Below are positions 9,035 through 17,257 of a stretch of DNA of 64,000 nt, piece by piece. Position numbers and translations under genes: made by a program. This stretch comes from an uncultured Lachnospiraceae bacterium (GTDB taxonomy: Bacteria > Bacillota > Clostridia > Lachnospirales > Lachnospiraceae), in contig CADAOZ010000015.1 in NCBI GenBank assembly GCA_902789735.1, forward strand, positions 1-64,000. Direction: 5' to 3'. Numbering within the stretch: position 1 is the stretch's first letter; every line of letters starts with the position of its first letter. The notes beneath the pieces are model-generated. The model saw only the letters and a list, made by a program, of their open reading frames with translations. It was not told where the DNA came from and searched no databases.

Positions 9035-9065
9035 GCTGCACCTGCTGTTCATCAGCAAGTGCAGC
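9035..9065 (-). terminator. Hairpin after the DUF4353 gene
   Basis: GCTGCAC-CTGCTG pairs with CAGCAA-GTGCAGC around a five-base loop. It lies 13 bases past the stop of the minus-strand DUF4353 gene and is followed on that strand by GTATTTTGC. The T tract is short, so it is a moderate candidate. Confidence 0.5.
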
Positions 9066-9077
9066 GTTCTCATGCAA

Positions 9078-10379
9078 TTATTTTCGTTTTTTTCCGAATT
9101 GGCCCATTTGTCCGCCCATCTGTCCGCCATGCTGTCCGCCCATCATCTGATTGGTGATGTCGTCAGTCTGTGTCCCGTTGACAATAATGGTGCCTCCGGT
9201 ATGCTGGCAGCTGCCGTCACAGTCGAAAGGAGACTGACCGGTGATGTCGATGGTGCCTCCGGTGATGAGCAGGTCTCCGTTGGAATCAATGGCATCTGTA
9301 TCGCCGGAACCCATGGCGACGGTAACAGTACCGCCGTTGATCTCGACCTTTACGTCCAGGGCGGTGGATTTCCTGCCGGCGTTGATGCCGTCATCCGAGG
9401 CGTTGATATTTACAGAGCCGTCGTTAATGATGACCTGGGTAGCTTCGATGCCCTCCCCGGCAGTGATGGTGAGCGTCCCGCCATTGACCGTGGCAGCGGT
9501 GGTGGCATGGACGCCGTCGTCACCGACTTTGACGGTGAAGGTACCGCCCTCGATCACGATATCACCGGCGGTATCATCATCGTTGTCCTCTGCATGAAGT
9601 CCGTCATTACCTGCAGTCAGTTCGTACACACCGTCGCAGGCATAAATGCCGTTATGGGCCTTCAGCGCGGTATCGGCTGCGTCCACGATCCAGGTTCCGC
9701 CGGTGAGCTTCAGATCATCATTCGTACGGATGCCATCGCCCTGGGACGTGACGGTCACGGTGCCCAGGCCGTTCAGTACCAGGTCATCCCGTGAGAAGAT
9801 TACTGCATCCTCATCTCCGCTGAAGTCTTCGCTGACAGTCAGGACATTTTCACTGCCTTCCGCAGAGGTCACAAAAACCTTGTCCGCGCTCTCGATCAGG
9901 ATACAGGGCTGATCGGTATTGATGATGCTCACACCATCCAGAACCAGCTGGACCTTTGCATCCTCCGCAGTTTCGATCACGACAGACGCGTTCTTTGCGC
10001 TGCCGCTTACTACATAAACGCCCTCTTCCGTGATATTTACAGTTTCTCCGTCAGATACCGTGATATAAGATGCTTCACTGAGGTCTGCTGTCTGTGCCAG
10101 ATCCCGTGCAGTGAACTGTTCGTTTTCATCAGCAGAATCTGTGTCTGCTGTGTTTTCAGCAGCTTCAGCGGAATCTGTATCTGCCGTAGTTTCAGCAGTC
10201 TGCGTTGTGACCGCCGCAGCCGCGGTATTGTCTTCCGATACAGCTGTACGTGTTTCTGTGTTTTCCGTCATCTCCGTTCCGGTGCTTCCGGCGCTGACGA
10301 TGTTTCCGCAGCCGTTTAAAAATACCGCCGATGTCATGATTACTGCTGCAGCTAAGGATGCCAGTGTTTTATTTTTCAT
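9078..10379 (-). CDS. Surface lipoprotein with DUF4353 / Cthe_2159-type parallel beta-helix
   Basis: 433 residues. The signal peptide ends in a lipobox-like L-N-G-C-G, so it is probably anchored outside the membrane. Residues 30-95 are low-complexity Ala/Thr/Glu/Asp (T-A-D-T-D-S-A-E-A-A-E-N). The rest is built of glycine-, asparagine- and aspartate-rich turns such as D-G-I-R-T-N-D-D-L, N-D-D-D-T-A-G-D-I-V-I and S-D-D-G-I-N-A, typical of the DUF4353 (PF14262) beta-helix family, whose studied member Cthe_2159 binds polysaccharide and calcium. The C-terminus is Gly/Met/Gln-rich. It is the last gene of an operon after VTC-domain and DUF4956 genes, a common partnership. Ligand and role here are inferred. 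Confidence 0.85.
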   Translation of the reverse strand: MKNKTLASLAAAVIMTSAVFLNGCGNIVSAGSTGTEMTENTETRTAVSEDNTAAAAVTTQTAETTADTDSAEAAENTADTDSADENEQFTARDLAQTADLSEASYITVSDGETVNITEEGVYVVSGSAKNASVVIETAEDAKVQLVLDGVSIINTDQPCILIESADKVFVTSAEGSENVLTVSEDFSGDEDAVIFSRDDLVLNGLGTVTVTSQGDGIRTNDDLKLTGGTWIVDAADTALKAHNGIYACDGVYELTAGNDGLHAEDNDDDTAGDIVIEGGTFTVKVGDDGVHATTAATVNGGTLTITAGEGIEATQVIINDGSVNINASDDGINAGRKSTALDVKVEINGGTVTVAMGSGDTDAIDSNGDLLITGGTIDITGQSPFDCDGSCQHTGGTIIVNGTQTDDITNQMMGGQHGGQMGGQMGQFGKKRK

Positions 10380-10400
10380 AGTTCATACCTCGATTTCTTT

Positions 10401-11072
10401 TTATAAAGTGTTTGTTTCTTCTGTGTAAGGAAGAATGGATATTTCCAGGTTTCCGTTTCTTGTACGCAGTTCATCAATAAAGGCTTTTTCTTCCGCCGGA
10501 TCTTTCATCTGAATCCTGTAGGACAGGCGGAACATGCTGCCCATGGCGGTGGTCTTCACGCCGGTGCAGTCCGCTTTTTTCAGGTACCGGGCGAAAGCTT
10601 CTTCAAAGGCCCCGCTGTATTCCAGTGTTTCCGGGATGGTGACGCGCAAAAGCCTGTCTACGGTCATGTTTTTGTGTTCAAAAATGTTCAGCTCGTTCAG
10701 GAGCAGGAATAAAAGGGCCATACCCAGCAAAATGATACTGCCGTAAGCCAGGTAGCCCATACCAAAGGCGATGCCGGAACCCATGGACACCAGAAGCGCG
10801 GCGATTTCATCCGCGCTGCCCTGGGCAGAGCGGAAACGGATCAGGCTGAAGGCGCCGCCAATCGCGACGCCGGCCCCTATATTGCCGTTCACAAAGGTGA
10901 TCACCGCGGCGACCATGAAGGGTATCAGCGCGTTCACGATGAAGAACCGTTTCGTGGACCGGACCCGGAAGCTCATGATCCAGGAATACACAACACCGGC
11001 AGCAAGGGCCGCAGCCGCCATCAGGAAAAACTGGGCCGGCGTGACCATGGAAGTATAGATAGAATCAAACAT
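10401..11072 (-). CDS. DUF4956 family membrane protein
   Basis: 223 residues with about four transmembrane segments in the first 135 residues (F-F-L-M-A-A-A-A-L-A-A-G-V-V-Y; F-M-V-A-A-V-I-T-F-V; L-A-Y-G-S-I-I-L-L-G-M-A-L-L-F) and a cytosolic C-terminal domain. The block A-I-G-G-A-F-S-L-I-R-F-R-S is the conserved core of DUF4956. Its gene lies between the VTC-domain gene (24 bases upstream) and the DUF4353 gene (21 bases downstream), the standard arrangement in Firmicutes. Biochemical role unknown; the context suggests it works with the VTC-type polymerase at the membrane. Confidence 0.88.
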   Translation of the reverse strand: MFDSIYTSMVTPAQFFLMAAAALAAGVVYSWIMSFRVRSTKRFFIVNALIPFMVAAVITFVNGNIGAGVAIGGAFSLIRFRSAQGSADEIAALLVSMGSGIAFGMGYLAYGSIILLGMALLFLLLNELNIFEHKNMTVDRLLRVTIPETLEYSGAFEEAFARYLKKADCTGVKTTAMGSMFRLSYRIQMKDPAEEKAFIDELRTRNGNLEISILPYTEETNTL

Positions 11073-11096
11073 ATCAGTAACGTCCTTTCTTTATAT

Positions 11097-11834
11097 TCAG
11101 GCGGCACGCAGGATCGCGGGAGCGGTGATCAATGTGCCTTTTTCGTTCTCTTTCAAAAGCTCCAGCCGGTAGGCTTCTCCGTACTTTGAGAAGCTGTTTT
11201 TGAAGATTCCGCCCGCGCTCAGAGCTGATGACAGCCAGAGGGGCATGGCTCCCTGTACCTTGATTTTCAGGATGCTCCAGCCCTTCTGCAGAAGCGGGCG
11301 CCCTTCCATGGACTTTGTCAATGTCAGGTCCTCTGTCCGATATCTCGGTCTGTAATCAATGGTCAGACGCAGGTCGTCGTCAGGCTCATAGTAGGCCGTC
11401 CGGTCATAAATGATCAGGCAGGCGGGAACCAGTGTCTTATAAAAGTCCCGGAAATAGGTCAGTTCCCTCCGGATCTGTTCATCTCCGCCTGTAAGATCCG
11501 CTCCCGCAAAGAAGTTCCCGATTTCAGGAATCGTGGATGGTACACGGCGCTTATAAACAATGTCCTCGCACTTACGCTTCAGTTCCAGGTATACCGGCGA
11601 TGTATCTGCCGCCAGGCCATAAGAGCGCAGGCGGATCTTTTCCTTAAAAGCCGGCTTATCGATACTGTTTCGGATCAGCCGGGCATCCGGTGTGTCATAA
11701 TATAGGGAAGCGATGGAGGTCAGACCGTATTCGTCGGCCTGCATATGTCTTTCCAGTTTCTGCAGGATGTAGTCCGTCTGGGACCTGTCCAACAGGTATT
11801 TCATTTCGTATCGCTGCATGACGTTGATTGCCAT
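11097..11834 (-). CDS. VTC-domain polyphosphate polymerase-like protein
   Basis: 245 residues with CYTH/VTC tunnel-fold signatures: Y-E-M-K-Y-L-L at residues 9-15, Y-Y-D-T-P-D near 47, K-E-K-I-R-L-R-S-Y-G near 63 and E-L-K-R-K-C-E-D-I-V-Y-K-R-R near 80-95. These basic and acidic residues line the tunnel that in yeast Vtc4 binds ATP, metal and the growing polyphosphate chain. Bacterial members (PF09359) are usually annotated polyphosphate polymerase domain proteins, with little direct biochemistry. First gene of the minus-strand operon, preceded by a GGAGG site and divergent from the two-component system. Confidence 0.87.
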   Translation of the reverse strand: MAINVMQRYEMKYLLDRSQTDYILQKLERHMQADEYGLTSIASLYYDTPDARLIRNSIDKPAFKEKIRLRSYGLAADTSPVYLELKRKCEDIVYKRRVPSTIPEIGNFFAGADLTGGDEQIRRELTYFRDFYKTLVPACLIIYDRTAYYEPDDDLRLTIDYRPRYRTEDLTLTKSMEGRPLLQKGWSILKIKVQGAMPLWLSSALSAGGIFKNSFSKYGEAYRLELLKENEKGTLITAPAILRAA

Positions 11835-11940
11835 AGCTGCTGCCTCCTTTCCTGAGAGTGGCTTCAGTTTACGGCAGAAAGATTGATGTTTTATTGAAGT
11901 TCCATAAATTCTTTTTCAATACGATTTCCATGTTTCACGC

Positions 11941-11946
11941 TATAAT
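11941..11946 (+). promoter_or_regulatory. Candidate -10 box for the two-component operon
   Basis: TATAAT lies about 58 bases before the response-regulator ATG. A small hairpin (ACCGGC/GCCGGT, about 11965-11985) follows in the leader. The -35 match is weak. The divergent VTC operon must have its promoter in the same 160-base gap. Confidence 0.4.
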
Positions 11947-12003
11947 TGGAGACAGGAAAAAGAAAACCGGCCTTTTGAGAGCCGGTAAAAAGCAGGTGTG
12001 TAT

Positions 12004-12690
12004 ATGAAGATTTTAGTTGTAGAAGATGAAAAGGGACTCCGGGAGGCGCTGATCCGCACTCTGTCAGGAGAAGGATATCTGGCTGACGGCGCGGCCGATG
12101 GCGATGAGGGTTACAGTATGATCTGCAGCGGTCTGTATGACCTGGTGCTTCTGGATATCATGCTGCCGGTCTACGATGGCCTGGAAGTCCTGCGACGGAT
12201 CCGGAAACAGAAGATGGATGTTCCTGTGATCATGCTGACAGCACGCAGCACCATTGAAGATAAGGTGGGCGGCATGGACCTGGGCGCGGATGATTATCTT
12301 ACGAAGCCTTTTGCCATGCCGGAACTGCTGGCCCGTATCCGTATGGTATCCCGCCGTAAAGCGGGAAACAGCATTGACAACCGTCTGAAGGCCGGTGATC
12401 TGATCCTGGATACACAAACCTATACATTGTCCTGTACAAATAATAACCGTTCGGTCCGCCTGGGCGCCAAGGAATATCAGCTGATGGAATACCTGATCCG
12501 CAACGCCGGCCAGATCATTTCCCGGGAACAGATCACCCAGCGGGTCTGGGGTTATGACACGGATGCTGAATATAATAATGTGGACGTTTATGTGTCCTTT
12601 TTACGTAAGAAAATGAAGTTTGTCCAGTCGGCAGCTAAGATCAGCTCCGTACGGGGCGTCGGTTATGAATTGGAAGCAGGCCCTGTATGA
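12004..12690 (+). CDS. OmpR/PhoB-type response regulator
   Basis: About 228 residues. The receiver domain has the acidic pair E-D-E near the start, phospho-acceptor Asp in V-L-L-D-I-M-L-P (about residue 51), and the switch lysine in L-T-K-P-F-A. The C-terminal winged helix ends with the recognition-helix region N-N-V-D-V-Y-V-S-F-L-R-K-K and V-R-G-V-G-Y, as in the OmpR class. A GTG at 11998 is in frame, but the ATG at 12004 sits better behind CAGG. Its stop overlaps the kinase start (ATGA). It is divergent from the VTC/DUF4956/DUF4353 operon, a likely target. Confidence 0.93.
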   Translation: MKILVVEDEKGLREALIRTLSGEGYLADGAADGDEGYSMICSGLYDLVLLDIMLPVYDGLEVLRRIRKQKMDVPVIMLTARSTIEDKVGGMDLGADDYLTKPFAMPELLARIRMVSRRKAGNSIDNRLKAGDLILDTQTYTLSCTNNNRSVRLGAKEYQLMEYLIRNAGQIISREQITQRVWGYDTDAEYNNVDVYVSFLRKKMKFVQSAAKISSVRGVGYELEAGPV

Positions 12691-13979
12691 TTACAAGTCT
12701 TAAGAAAAAAGTATTCTGGAGCATCCTGCTCAGCGCGGGCGGCGTCCTGCTGGCCATTCTTGTCGCCATCAATGTCCTGCAGGTAATGCGGACGGCTTCG
12801 AAGCAGGAGGCCATCCTGGATTCCGCGATGATGATACTTAACCCGGAAGACGAAAAACCGGAAGGTGAAAGACCACCGGATGACAAAGCACCAGGTGACA
12901 GGCGCGGCGGCGGAAAAGATAAAGCAGAGCTTCTGCGCGCCGTTTCGGAAGATGAATTAGGCGTTCTGTTACTGGATTCCAATGGCGAAGTCATCTCTCA
13001 GGCAGGCTGTGCCGGTCAGTTAGAGGAAGCAGTGGTTTCCGCCATTGTCAATGCTGCCCTGACGGATGAAGACGGCCGCGGAAGCACGGAGGGCTGGCAG
13101 TACAAGACCATCCGAAATCCGGAGGGCATCATCGTTTCTTTTCTTGACGAGGCTTCTTTACGGTATGAGATCGTGCAGACCCTGCTGCTTTCTCTCGCGG
13201 CCTTTGCCATGGCCTTGAGTCTGTTCGCCATGCTGGCCTGGTTCCTCGCCCGGATCATTGTCAGACCTGTGGAAGAGAATACAGAGATGCAGAAACGATT
13301 TGTCGCGGACGCCAGCCACGAGCTGAAAACGCCCCTGACGGTCATCGACGCAAATGTTTCCGTGCTGGAACAGTCCATCGGTCAGAACAAATGGCTGGAC
13401 TATATCAAGGAACAGACCGGGCGCATGTCCGGACTCGTGAATGAGATGCTGCAGCTTTCGAATCTGGAGGAGACCAAACATACAGAAACATCTCCGCCGC
13501 ATGAAGCATACGACGCGGCGGAGGCAGTACTGACGGCAGCATTGCCCTTTGAAAGCGTGGCATTTGAGCGGGGCGTGATATTGGATACCCAGGTACCTGA
13601 TACCCTGGACGCTTACGGCTGCAGGAAGGATCTGGAGCAGCTGGCGGCCATCCTCATAGATAACGCGGTGAAACATTCCGAAGCTGGCGGGACAGTCAGG
13701 GTCATCCTGGACCAGTCCACACAGCGGCATGGTCTGAAGCAGACGCAGATGCTGGAGCTTTGTGTGTCCAACTCCGGGGAGGAAATTCCGGCGGAAGCGC
13801 TGCCCCACTTATTTGACCGGTTTTACCGGGTCGATGAATCCCGCGCCCATAAGGACAACAGCTACGGTTTAGGTCTGGCCATTGCCAGGGGCCTCGCTGA
13901 GAAGAATCAGGGCACTATTACCGTGACATCGCAGGACGGGATTACCGAGTTTACTTTACGCCTTCCGATCTCTTCGTGA
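12687..13979 (+). CDS. Sensor histidine kinase, EnvZ/PhoR class
   Basis: 430 residues. One N-terminal transmembrane helix (about 10-30), an extracellular sensor region of about 120 residues with a charged Pro-rich stretch (P-E-G-E-R-P-P-D-D-K), a second helix near 155-190, then the dimerisation domain with S-H-E-L-K-T-P-L-T (phospho-acceptor His) and an ATPase domain (L-I-D-N-A-V-K-H-S, G-L-G-L-A-I-A-R-G). Overlaps the response regulator by four bases, so the pair is translationally coupled. The signal is unknown; the proline- and acid-rich external part would suit sensing of cations or the cell surface, which is only inference. Confidence 0.92.
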   Translation: MITSLKKKVFWSILLSAGGVLLAILVAINVLQVMRTASKQEAILDSAMMILNPEDEKPEGERPPDDKAPGDRRGGGKDKAELLRAVSEDELGVLLLDSNGEVISQAGCAGQLEEAVVSAIVNAALTDEDGRGSTEGWQYKTIRNPEGIIVSFLDEASLRYEIVQTLLLSLAAFAMALSLFAMLAWFLARIIVRPVEENTEMQKRFVADASHELKTPLTVIDANVSVLEQSIGQNKWLDYIKEQTGRMSGLVNEMLQLSNLEETKHTETSPPHEAYDAAEAVLTAALPFESVAFERGVILDTQVPDTLDAYGCRKDLEQLAAILIDNAVKHSEAGGTVRVILDQSTQRHGLKQTQMLELCVSNSGEEIPAEALPHLFDRFYRVDESRAHKDNSYGLGLAIARGLAEKNQGTITVTSQDGITEFTLRLPISS

Positions 13980-14083
13980 AAAAGCAAAAAATCTTTAGAA
14001 AGAGAGGCTGGGAATATGCCCAAAAGAACTGTTCAGACTGTGGTTGAGGAAAAAATATAAGATATAAGAGGATATTGGCGGCT
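13980..14083. other. Gap after the histidine kinase
   Basis: Contains ATG at 14016 behind AGAGAGGCTGGG opening a 14-codon frame (M-P-K-R-T-V-Q-T-V-V-E-E-K-I) that stops at once. It looks like a leader peptide or the remnant of a gene; I cannot tell which. Confidence 0.3.
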
Positions 14084-14245
14084 ATGACTATCAAAGAAGC
14101 CAGGGATTTCCTGGCACAGAGGATCCGTTATAATCCTTTCTTCGGCGACCTCAATATGATGAAGTGGCTGATTGACGACCTCTATGAAATCATTGAGTTT
14201 GACCCGGAAGCTGCCGGAGAAATGAAGAACCGGCTGCCATTATAA
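14084..14245 (+). CDS. Small hypothetical protein, 53 residues
   Basis: ATG at 14084 to TAA at 14243-14245, encoding an amphipathic, mostly helical protein (M-T-I-K-E-A-R-D-F-L-A-Q start; M-K-W-L-I-D-D-L-Y-E-I-I-E-F in the middle). An AGAGGA motif lies about 12 bases upstream, with GGCGG nearer the start. Codon use resembles that of the neighbours and a terminator-like hairpin follows 10 bases after the stop, so it is probably a real gene. I do not recognise a family. Confidence 0.55.
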   Translation: MTIKEARDFLAQRIRYNPFFGDLNMMKWLIDDLYEIIEFDPEAAGEMKNRLPL

Positions 14246-14255
14246 TACAGATACA

Positions 14256-14300
14256 AATCCCCTCTGTCAGCGATGGCTTTCATAGGGGATTCTGTCTGTT
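14256..14300 (+). terminator. Rho-independent terminator after the small ORF
   Basis: AATCCCCT (14256-14263) pairs with AGGGGATT (14284-14291), followed by TCTGTCTGTTT. Confidence 0.6.
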
Positions 14301-14328
14301 TCCGAAAATCTGAGAAAGGATGATTGGA

Positions 14329-14356
14329 TTGTCGGATTTTTGTACCTGTTTATTAT
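14329..14356 (+). promoter_or_regulatory. Candidate promoter for the YgjV-GNAT gene
   Basis: TTGTCG (14329-14334), 16-base spacer, TATTAT (14351-14356), in an AT-rich stretch after a terminator. It would give a leader of about 105 bases. Confidence 0.45.
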
Positions 14357-14469
14357 ATAATTAAAACAGCAAGGGTTCTGCTTTCACAGCTGATCTGTTT
14401 GTTTGGATTGATGAAGCAGTACAAAAGGGTCAAATGGCGTACCGATAGCACGGAAGAAAGGAAGGAAAA

Positions 14470-15075
14470 ATGAACACATCGTTTATTATTGAGGGTATCG
14501 GTTATCTGGGTTCGGCTCTTGTACTGGTCTCGTTCCTTATGGCTTCAGTCAAAAAGCTCCGGATCGTGAATACGATCGGCAGCTTCATTTTCATGGTCTA
14601 CGCCCTGATCATCCATTCCTATCCTACAGCCATAATGAACGCCGCTCTGGTCATCATCAACCTGCGTTTCCTCTGGAGAATGAGAAGCGACGGCAAAGAG
14701 TATGAACTGGTCCCGGTGGACCGCAGCGAGTCATTCCTGCGTTATTTTCTGCAGCGTTACGCGGCAGACATTCAGGAATGCTTCCCCCAGCTGGCGCTGG
14801 AGACGGACCGGGCCGACTGCAGCTATATCATTACCTGTCAGGGAAAACCGGCAGGCGTTTTCCTCGGAGAAAAGAACGGAAGTGAGGTCGATATCCTGCT
14901 GGATTACTCTACGCCGGAATTCAGAGACTTTTCATTGGGAACGTTCCTGATGGACAAACTGAAAGAGACCGGGATCCGAAAACTCAGCTATAAGGGACCT
15001 GACAAGAACCATCAGGAGTACCTGGAAAAAATGGGCTTTACAAAAATCCCGGATGGATATGAAAAGGAACTGTAA
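14470..15075 (+). CDS. YgjV-like membrane domain fused to a GNAT-like domain
   Basis: 201 residues. Residues 1-77 hold three hydrophobic segments with the pattern of YgjV-type inner membrane proteins (G-Y-L-G-S-A-L-V-L-V-S-F; I-G-S-F-I-F-M-V-Y-A-L-I; N-A-A-L-V-I-I-N-L-R-F-L). From about residue 85 the protein is soluble and has an acetyltransferase-like C-terminal arrangement (Y-S-T-P-E-F-R-D-F-S-L-G-T-F-L near 155, then Y-L-E-K-M-G-F), as in GNAT folds. The usual acetyl-CoA pyrophosphate loop is not clearly conserved. ATG 14470 follows AAGGAAGG. Role unknown; possibly a membrane-tethered acyltransferase or its degenerate relative. Confidence 0.7.
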   Translation: MNTSFIIEGIGYLGSALVLVSFLMASVKKLRIVNTIGSFIFMVYALIIHSYPTAIMNAALVIINLRFLWRMRSDGKEYELVPVDRSESFLRYFLQRYAADIQECFPQLALETDRADCSYIITCQGKPAGVFLGEKNGSEVDILLDYSTPEFRDFSLGTFLMDKLKETGIRKLSYKGPDKNHQEYLEKMGFTKIPDGYEKEL

Positions 15076-15127
15076 ACGAAAAAAAATCTGGTCAGGAATA
15101 TGACCGGGATTCCAGTAAGAGGGGAAG

Positions 15128-15823
15128 ATGAATATACCAAGTCATTTACAGAAAATCGGAACTCATACATGGGTCTATACCTTTGATACGGAGAAGGACA
15201 GGCCCAACCTGGGATATATCAGGGGAACGGATATGGCGCTGGCGGTGGACGCGGGACATTCTTCTTCTCATGTAGAGGACTTCTACCGGGCACTGGAAAG
15301 GGAACAGCTGCCGCTTCCGGCTCTGACGGTAATCACCCACTGGCACTGGGACCATACTTTTGGAATGCATGCGGTCCATGGAAAAACGATGGCCCGTCCG
15401 GAAACAAACAGGCGCCTCCGGGAAATCCGCAGGGAAATGCAGGAAGACCCTGATTACGCCCGGCGGTTCCTGCAAAGTGATTCCTGTATCCGGAAGGAAT
15501 ACGCGGGCGGCGTTCCCCTTATTGTGGTTCCTGCGGATGAGGAGGTGCCGGATGGATTTGAAATCAATCTGGGCGGTGTAACAGCGCGCCTCCTGTATGC
15601 CGAATCCCCGCATACGGAAGACGGTCTTCTGGTCTATGTGCCGGAAGATCAGGTTCTCTATATCGGAGACGCGCAGCTTGGGGAATTTCCTTCCTGGCGT
15701 ATGGATTACAGGAAGCTGGCTGCCCTGGCAGACCGGATCCGGAGGCTGGATGTAAAGACCGTGGTCGACGGACATTGGGGAACATACAGAAAAGCAGCTT
15801 TTCTGGAGGAACTGGGGTACTGA
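15128..15823 (+). CDS. Metallo-beta-lactamase fold hydrolase
   Basis: 231 residues. Zinc motif T-H-W-H-W-D-H near residues 62-68, a downstream H-T-E-D-G-L-L histidine, I-G-D-A-Q-L-G aspartate and V-V-D-G-H-W-G near the C-terminus complete the binuclear site. An ordinary MBL-fold hydrolase; the substrate cannot be read from sequence. The ATG at 15128 has AGAGGGGA before it. msrA follows after 58 bases in the same direction. Confidence 0.85.
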   Translation: MNIPSHLQKIGTHTWVYTFDTEKDRPNLGYIRGTDMALAVDAGHSSSHVEDFYRALEREQLPLPALTVITHWHWDHTFGMHAVHGKTMARPETNRRLREIRREMQEDPDYARRFLQSDSCIRKEYAGGVPLIVVPADEEVPDGFEINLGGVTARLLYAESPHTEDGLLVYVPEDQVLYIGDAQLGEFPSWRMDYRKLAALADRIRRLDVKTVVDGHWGTYRKAAFLEELGY

Positions 15824-15881
15824 AACAGGATTGCGGAAGTGGACAGTGTCATAGGGCAGTGTCATTTGAAAGGACAGGCTG

Positions 15882-16376
15882 ATGAAGGAAATGTATCTGG
15901 CAGGCGGCTGTTTCTGGGGCCTGCAGAAATTTTTTGACCAGTTCGACGGGGTGGTATCTACAGAGGTGGGCTATGCCAACGGGCCGGAAGGCGCGGCAGA
16001 GTCCGCGCCTTCCTATGAAGATGTATGCCGCAGCAGCGGACACGCGGAAACGGTCAGGGTGGTCTACGACGAAACGAGACTGTCTCTTCCGGAGCTGATC
16101 GGGTACTATTTTATGGTCATCGATCCTGTTGCGGTGAACAGACAGGGAAATGACCGGGGAATCCAGTACCGCACCGGCATCTATTTCACCGATCCGGGAC
16201 AATACCCGGAGCTCCGGCGTCTGTATGACCGGGAGGAGAGAAAAGCCGGCAGACCTTTGGCTGTCCAGCTCGAACCGCTGCGGAATTTCTTTTCTGCCGA
16301 AGCCTATCACCAGAAATATCTGGAAAAGAATCCGGGAGGATACTGCCACATCCCGGAAAAATATTACCATCTGTAA
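15882..16376 (+). CDS. msrA: Peptide-methionine (S)-S-oxide reductase MsrA
   Basis: 164 residues starting M-K-E-M-Y-L-A-G-G-C-F-W-G, where Cys10 is the catalytic nucleophile. V-G-Y-A-N-G and Y-E-D-V-C-R-S-S-G-H-A-E are the usual substrate-pocket blocks. A cysteine in G-G-Y-C-H-I-P near the C-terminus fits a resolving residue. It reduces Met-S-sulfoxide in oxidised proteins using thioredoxin. Length is normal for a stand-alone MsrA; there is no MsrB domain. AAAGGA lies eight bases upstream of ATG. Confidence 0.95.
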   Translation: MKEMYLAGGCFWGLQKFFDQFDGVVSTEVGYANGPEGAAESAPSYEDVCRSSGHAETVRVVYDETRLSLPELIGYYFMVIDPVAVNRQGNDRGIQYRTGIYFTDPGQYPELRRLYDREERKAGRPLAVQLEPLRNFFSAEAYHQKYLEKNPGGYCHIPEKYYHL

Positions 16377-16388
16377 CAAAGCATGCAA

Positions 16389-16440
16389 AGAGGCCGTGCT
16401 TCCGGTGTAAATAATTACAGTCATCGGAGGCACGGTCTCT
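16389..16440 (+). terminator. Terminator-like hairpin after msrA
   Basis: AGAGGCCGTGCTTCCG (16389-16404) pairs with CGGAGGCACGGTCTCT (16425-16440), one mismatch and a 20-base loop. The T tract that follows is poor. Confidence 0.5.
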
Positions 16441-16503
16441 ATGTCTGTTATATGATATAATGCTGACGGAAGAACATGCTGCTGCAATGATTGGGGAGCA
16501 GGA

Positions 16504-17193
16504 ATGAAAAATAGTGATATTCAGCAATATTTCATAGAAAAAGGGCAGGGGGAAGCGCTTATTCTGCTTCATGGAAACGGTGAGAACTGCGGTTATTTTC
16601 AGGGACAGATGGATGCCTTCTCAAAACGGTATCATGTGTACGCAATTGATACCCGGGGCCACGGCAGGACCCCCAGGGGCAGCCGGCCCTTTACCATACG
16701 GCAGTTCGCGGAAGACCTTCTGAATTTTATGGACAGGCAGCGGATTGAAAAGGCGCATCTGCTGGGGTTCTCGGACGGCGGGAATATCGCAATGGTTTTT
16801 GCCATTCAATATCCGGACCGGGTAGACCGTCTGATCCTGAACGGAGCGAATCTAAACGCGGGCGGCGTAAAGCCGGCCACCCAGATTCCGATCGAGATCG
16901 GATACAGGATCGCAGATATGTTCGCTGGGAAAAAGGAGTCCGCCAGGCGGAAAGCAGAATTGCTGGGGCTGATGGTGAACGATCCGAACCTGGATCCGGC
17001 TGATCTTGCCGGCATACGGGCAAAGACACTGGTCATCGCGGGGACCCGCGACATGATCAAGGAGGAACATACGAAACTGATTGCGGACAGTATTCCCGAA
17101 GCGGAACTTGTTTTCCTCAAAGGGGATCATTTTGTCGCCGCCAGGCATCCGGATGCCTTCAACCGGGCCGTTTTGAAATTCCTGGGCAGCTGA
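16504..17193 (+). CDS. Alpha/beta-fold hydrolase
   Basis: 229 residues. Oxyanion-hole motif L-L-H-G-N-G-E-N near residue 20, D-T-R-G-H-G-R-T near 50, nucleophile elbow G-F-S-D-G-G near 87-92 (Ser), an Asp in A-G-T-R-D-M-I and His in K-G-D-H-F-V-A-A near the C-terminus give a complete Ser-Asp-His triad. The cap is short. Related to small esterases of the 3-oxoadipate enol-lactonase type, but the substrate is unknown. ATG 16504 is preceded by GGGGAG. Confidence 0.88.
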   Translation: MKNSDIQQYFIEKGQGEALILLHGNGENCGYFQGQMDAFSKRYHVYAIDTRGHGRTPRGSRPFTIRQFAEDLLNFMDRQRIEKAHLLGFSDGGNIAMVFAIQYPDRVDRLILNGANLNAGGVKPATQIPIEIGYRIADMFAGKKESARRKAELLGLMVNDPNLDPADLAGIRAKTLVIAGTRDMIKEEHTKLIADSIPEAELVFLKGDHFVAARHPDAFNRAVLKFLGS

Positions 17194-17257
17194 TGCAGAA
17201 AACCGATGGAGTATAATTCCACGTTAGTAGAGAAGAATATGGAGGCAGAGATCATAG

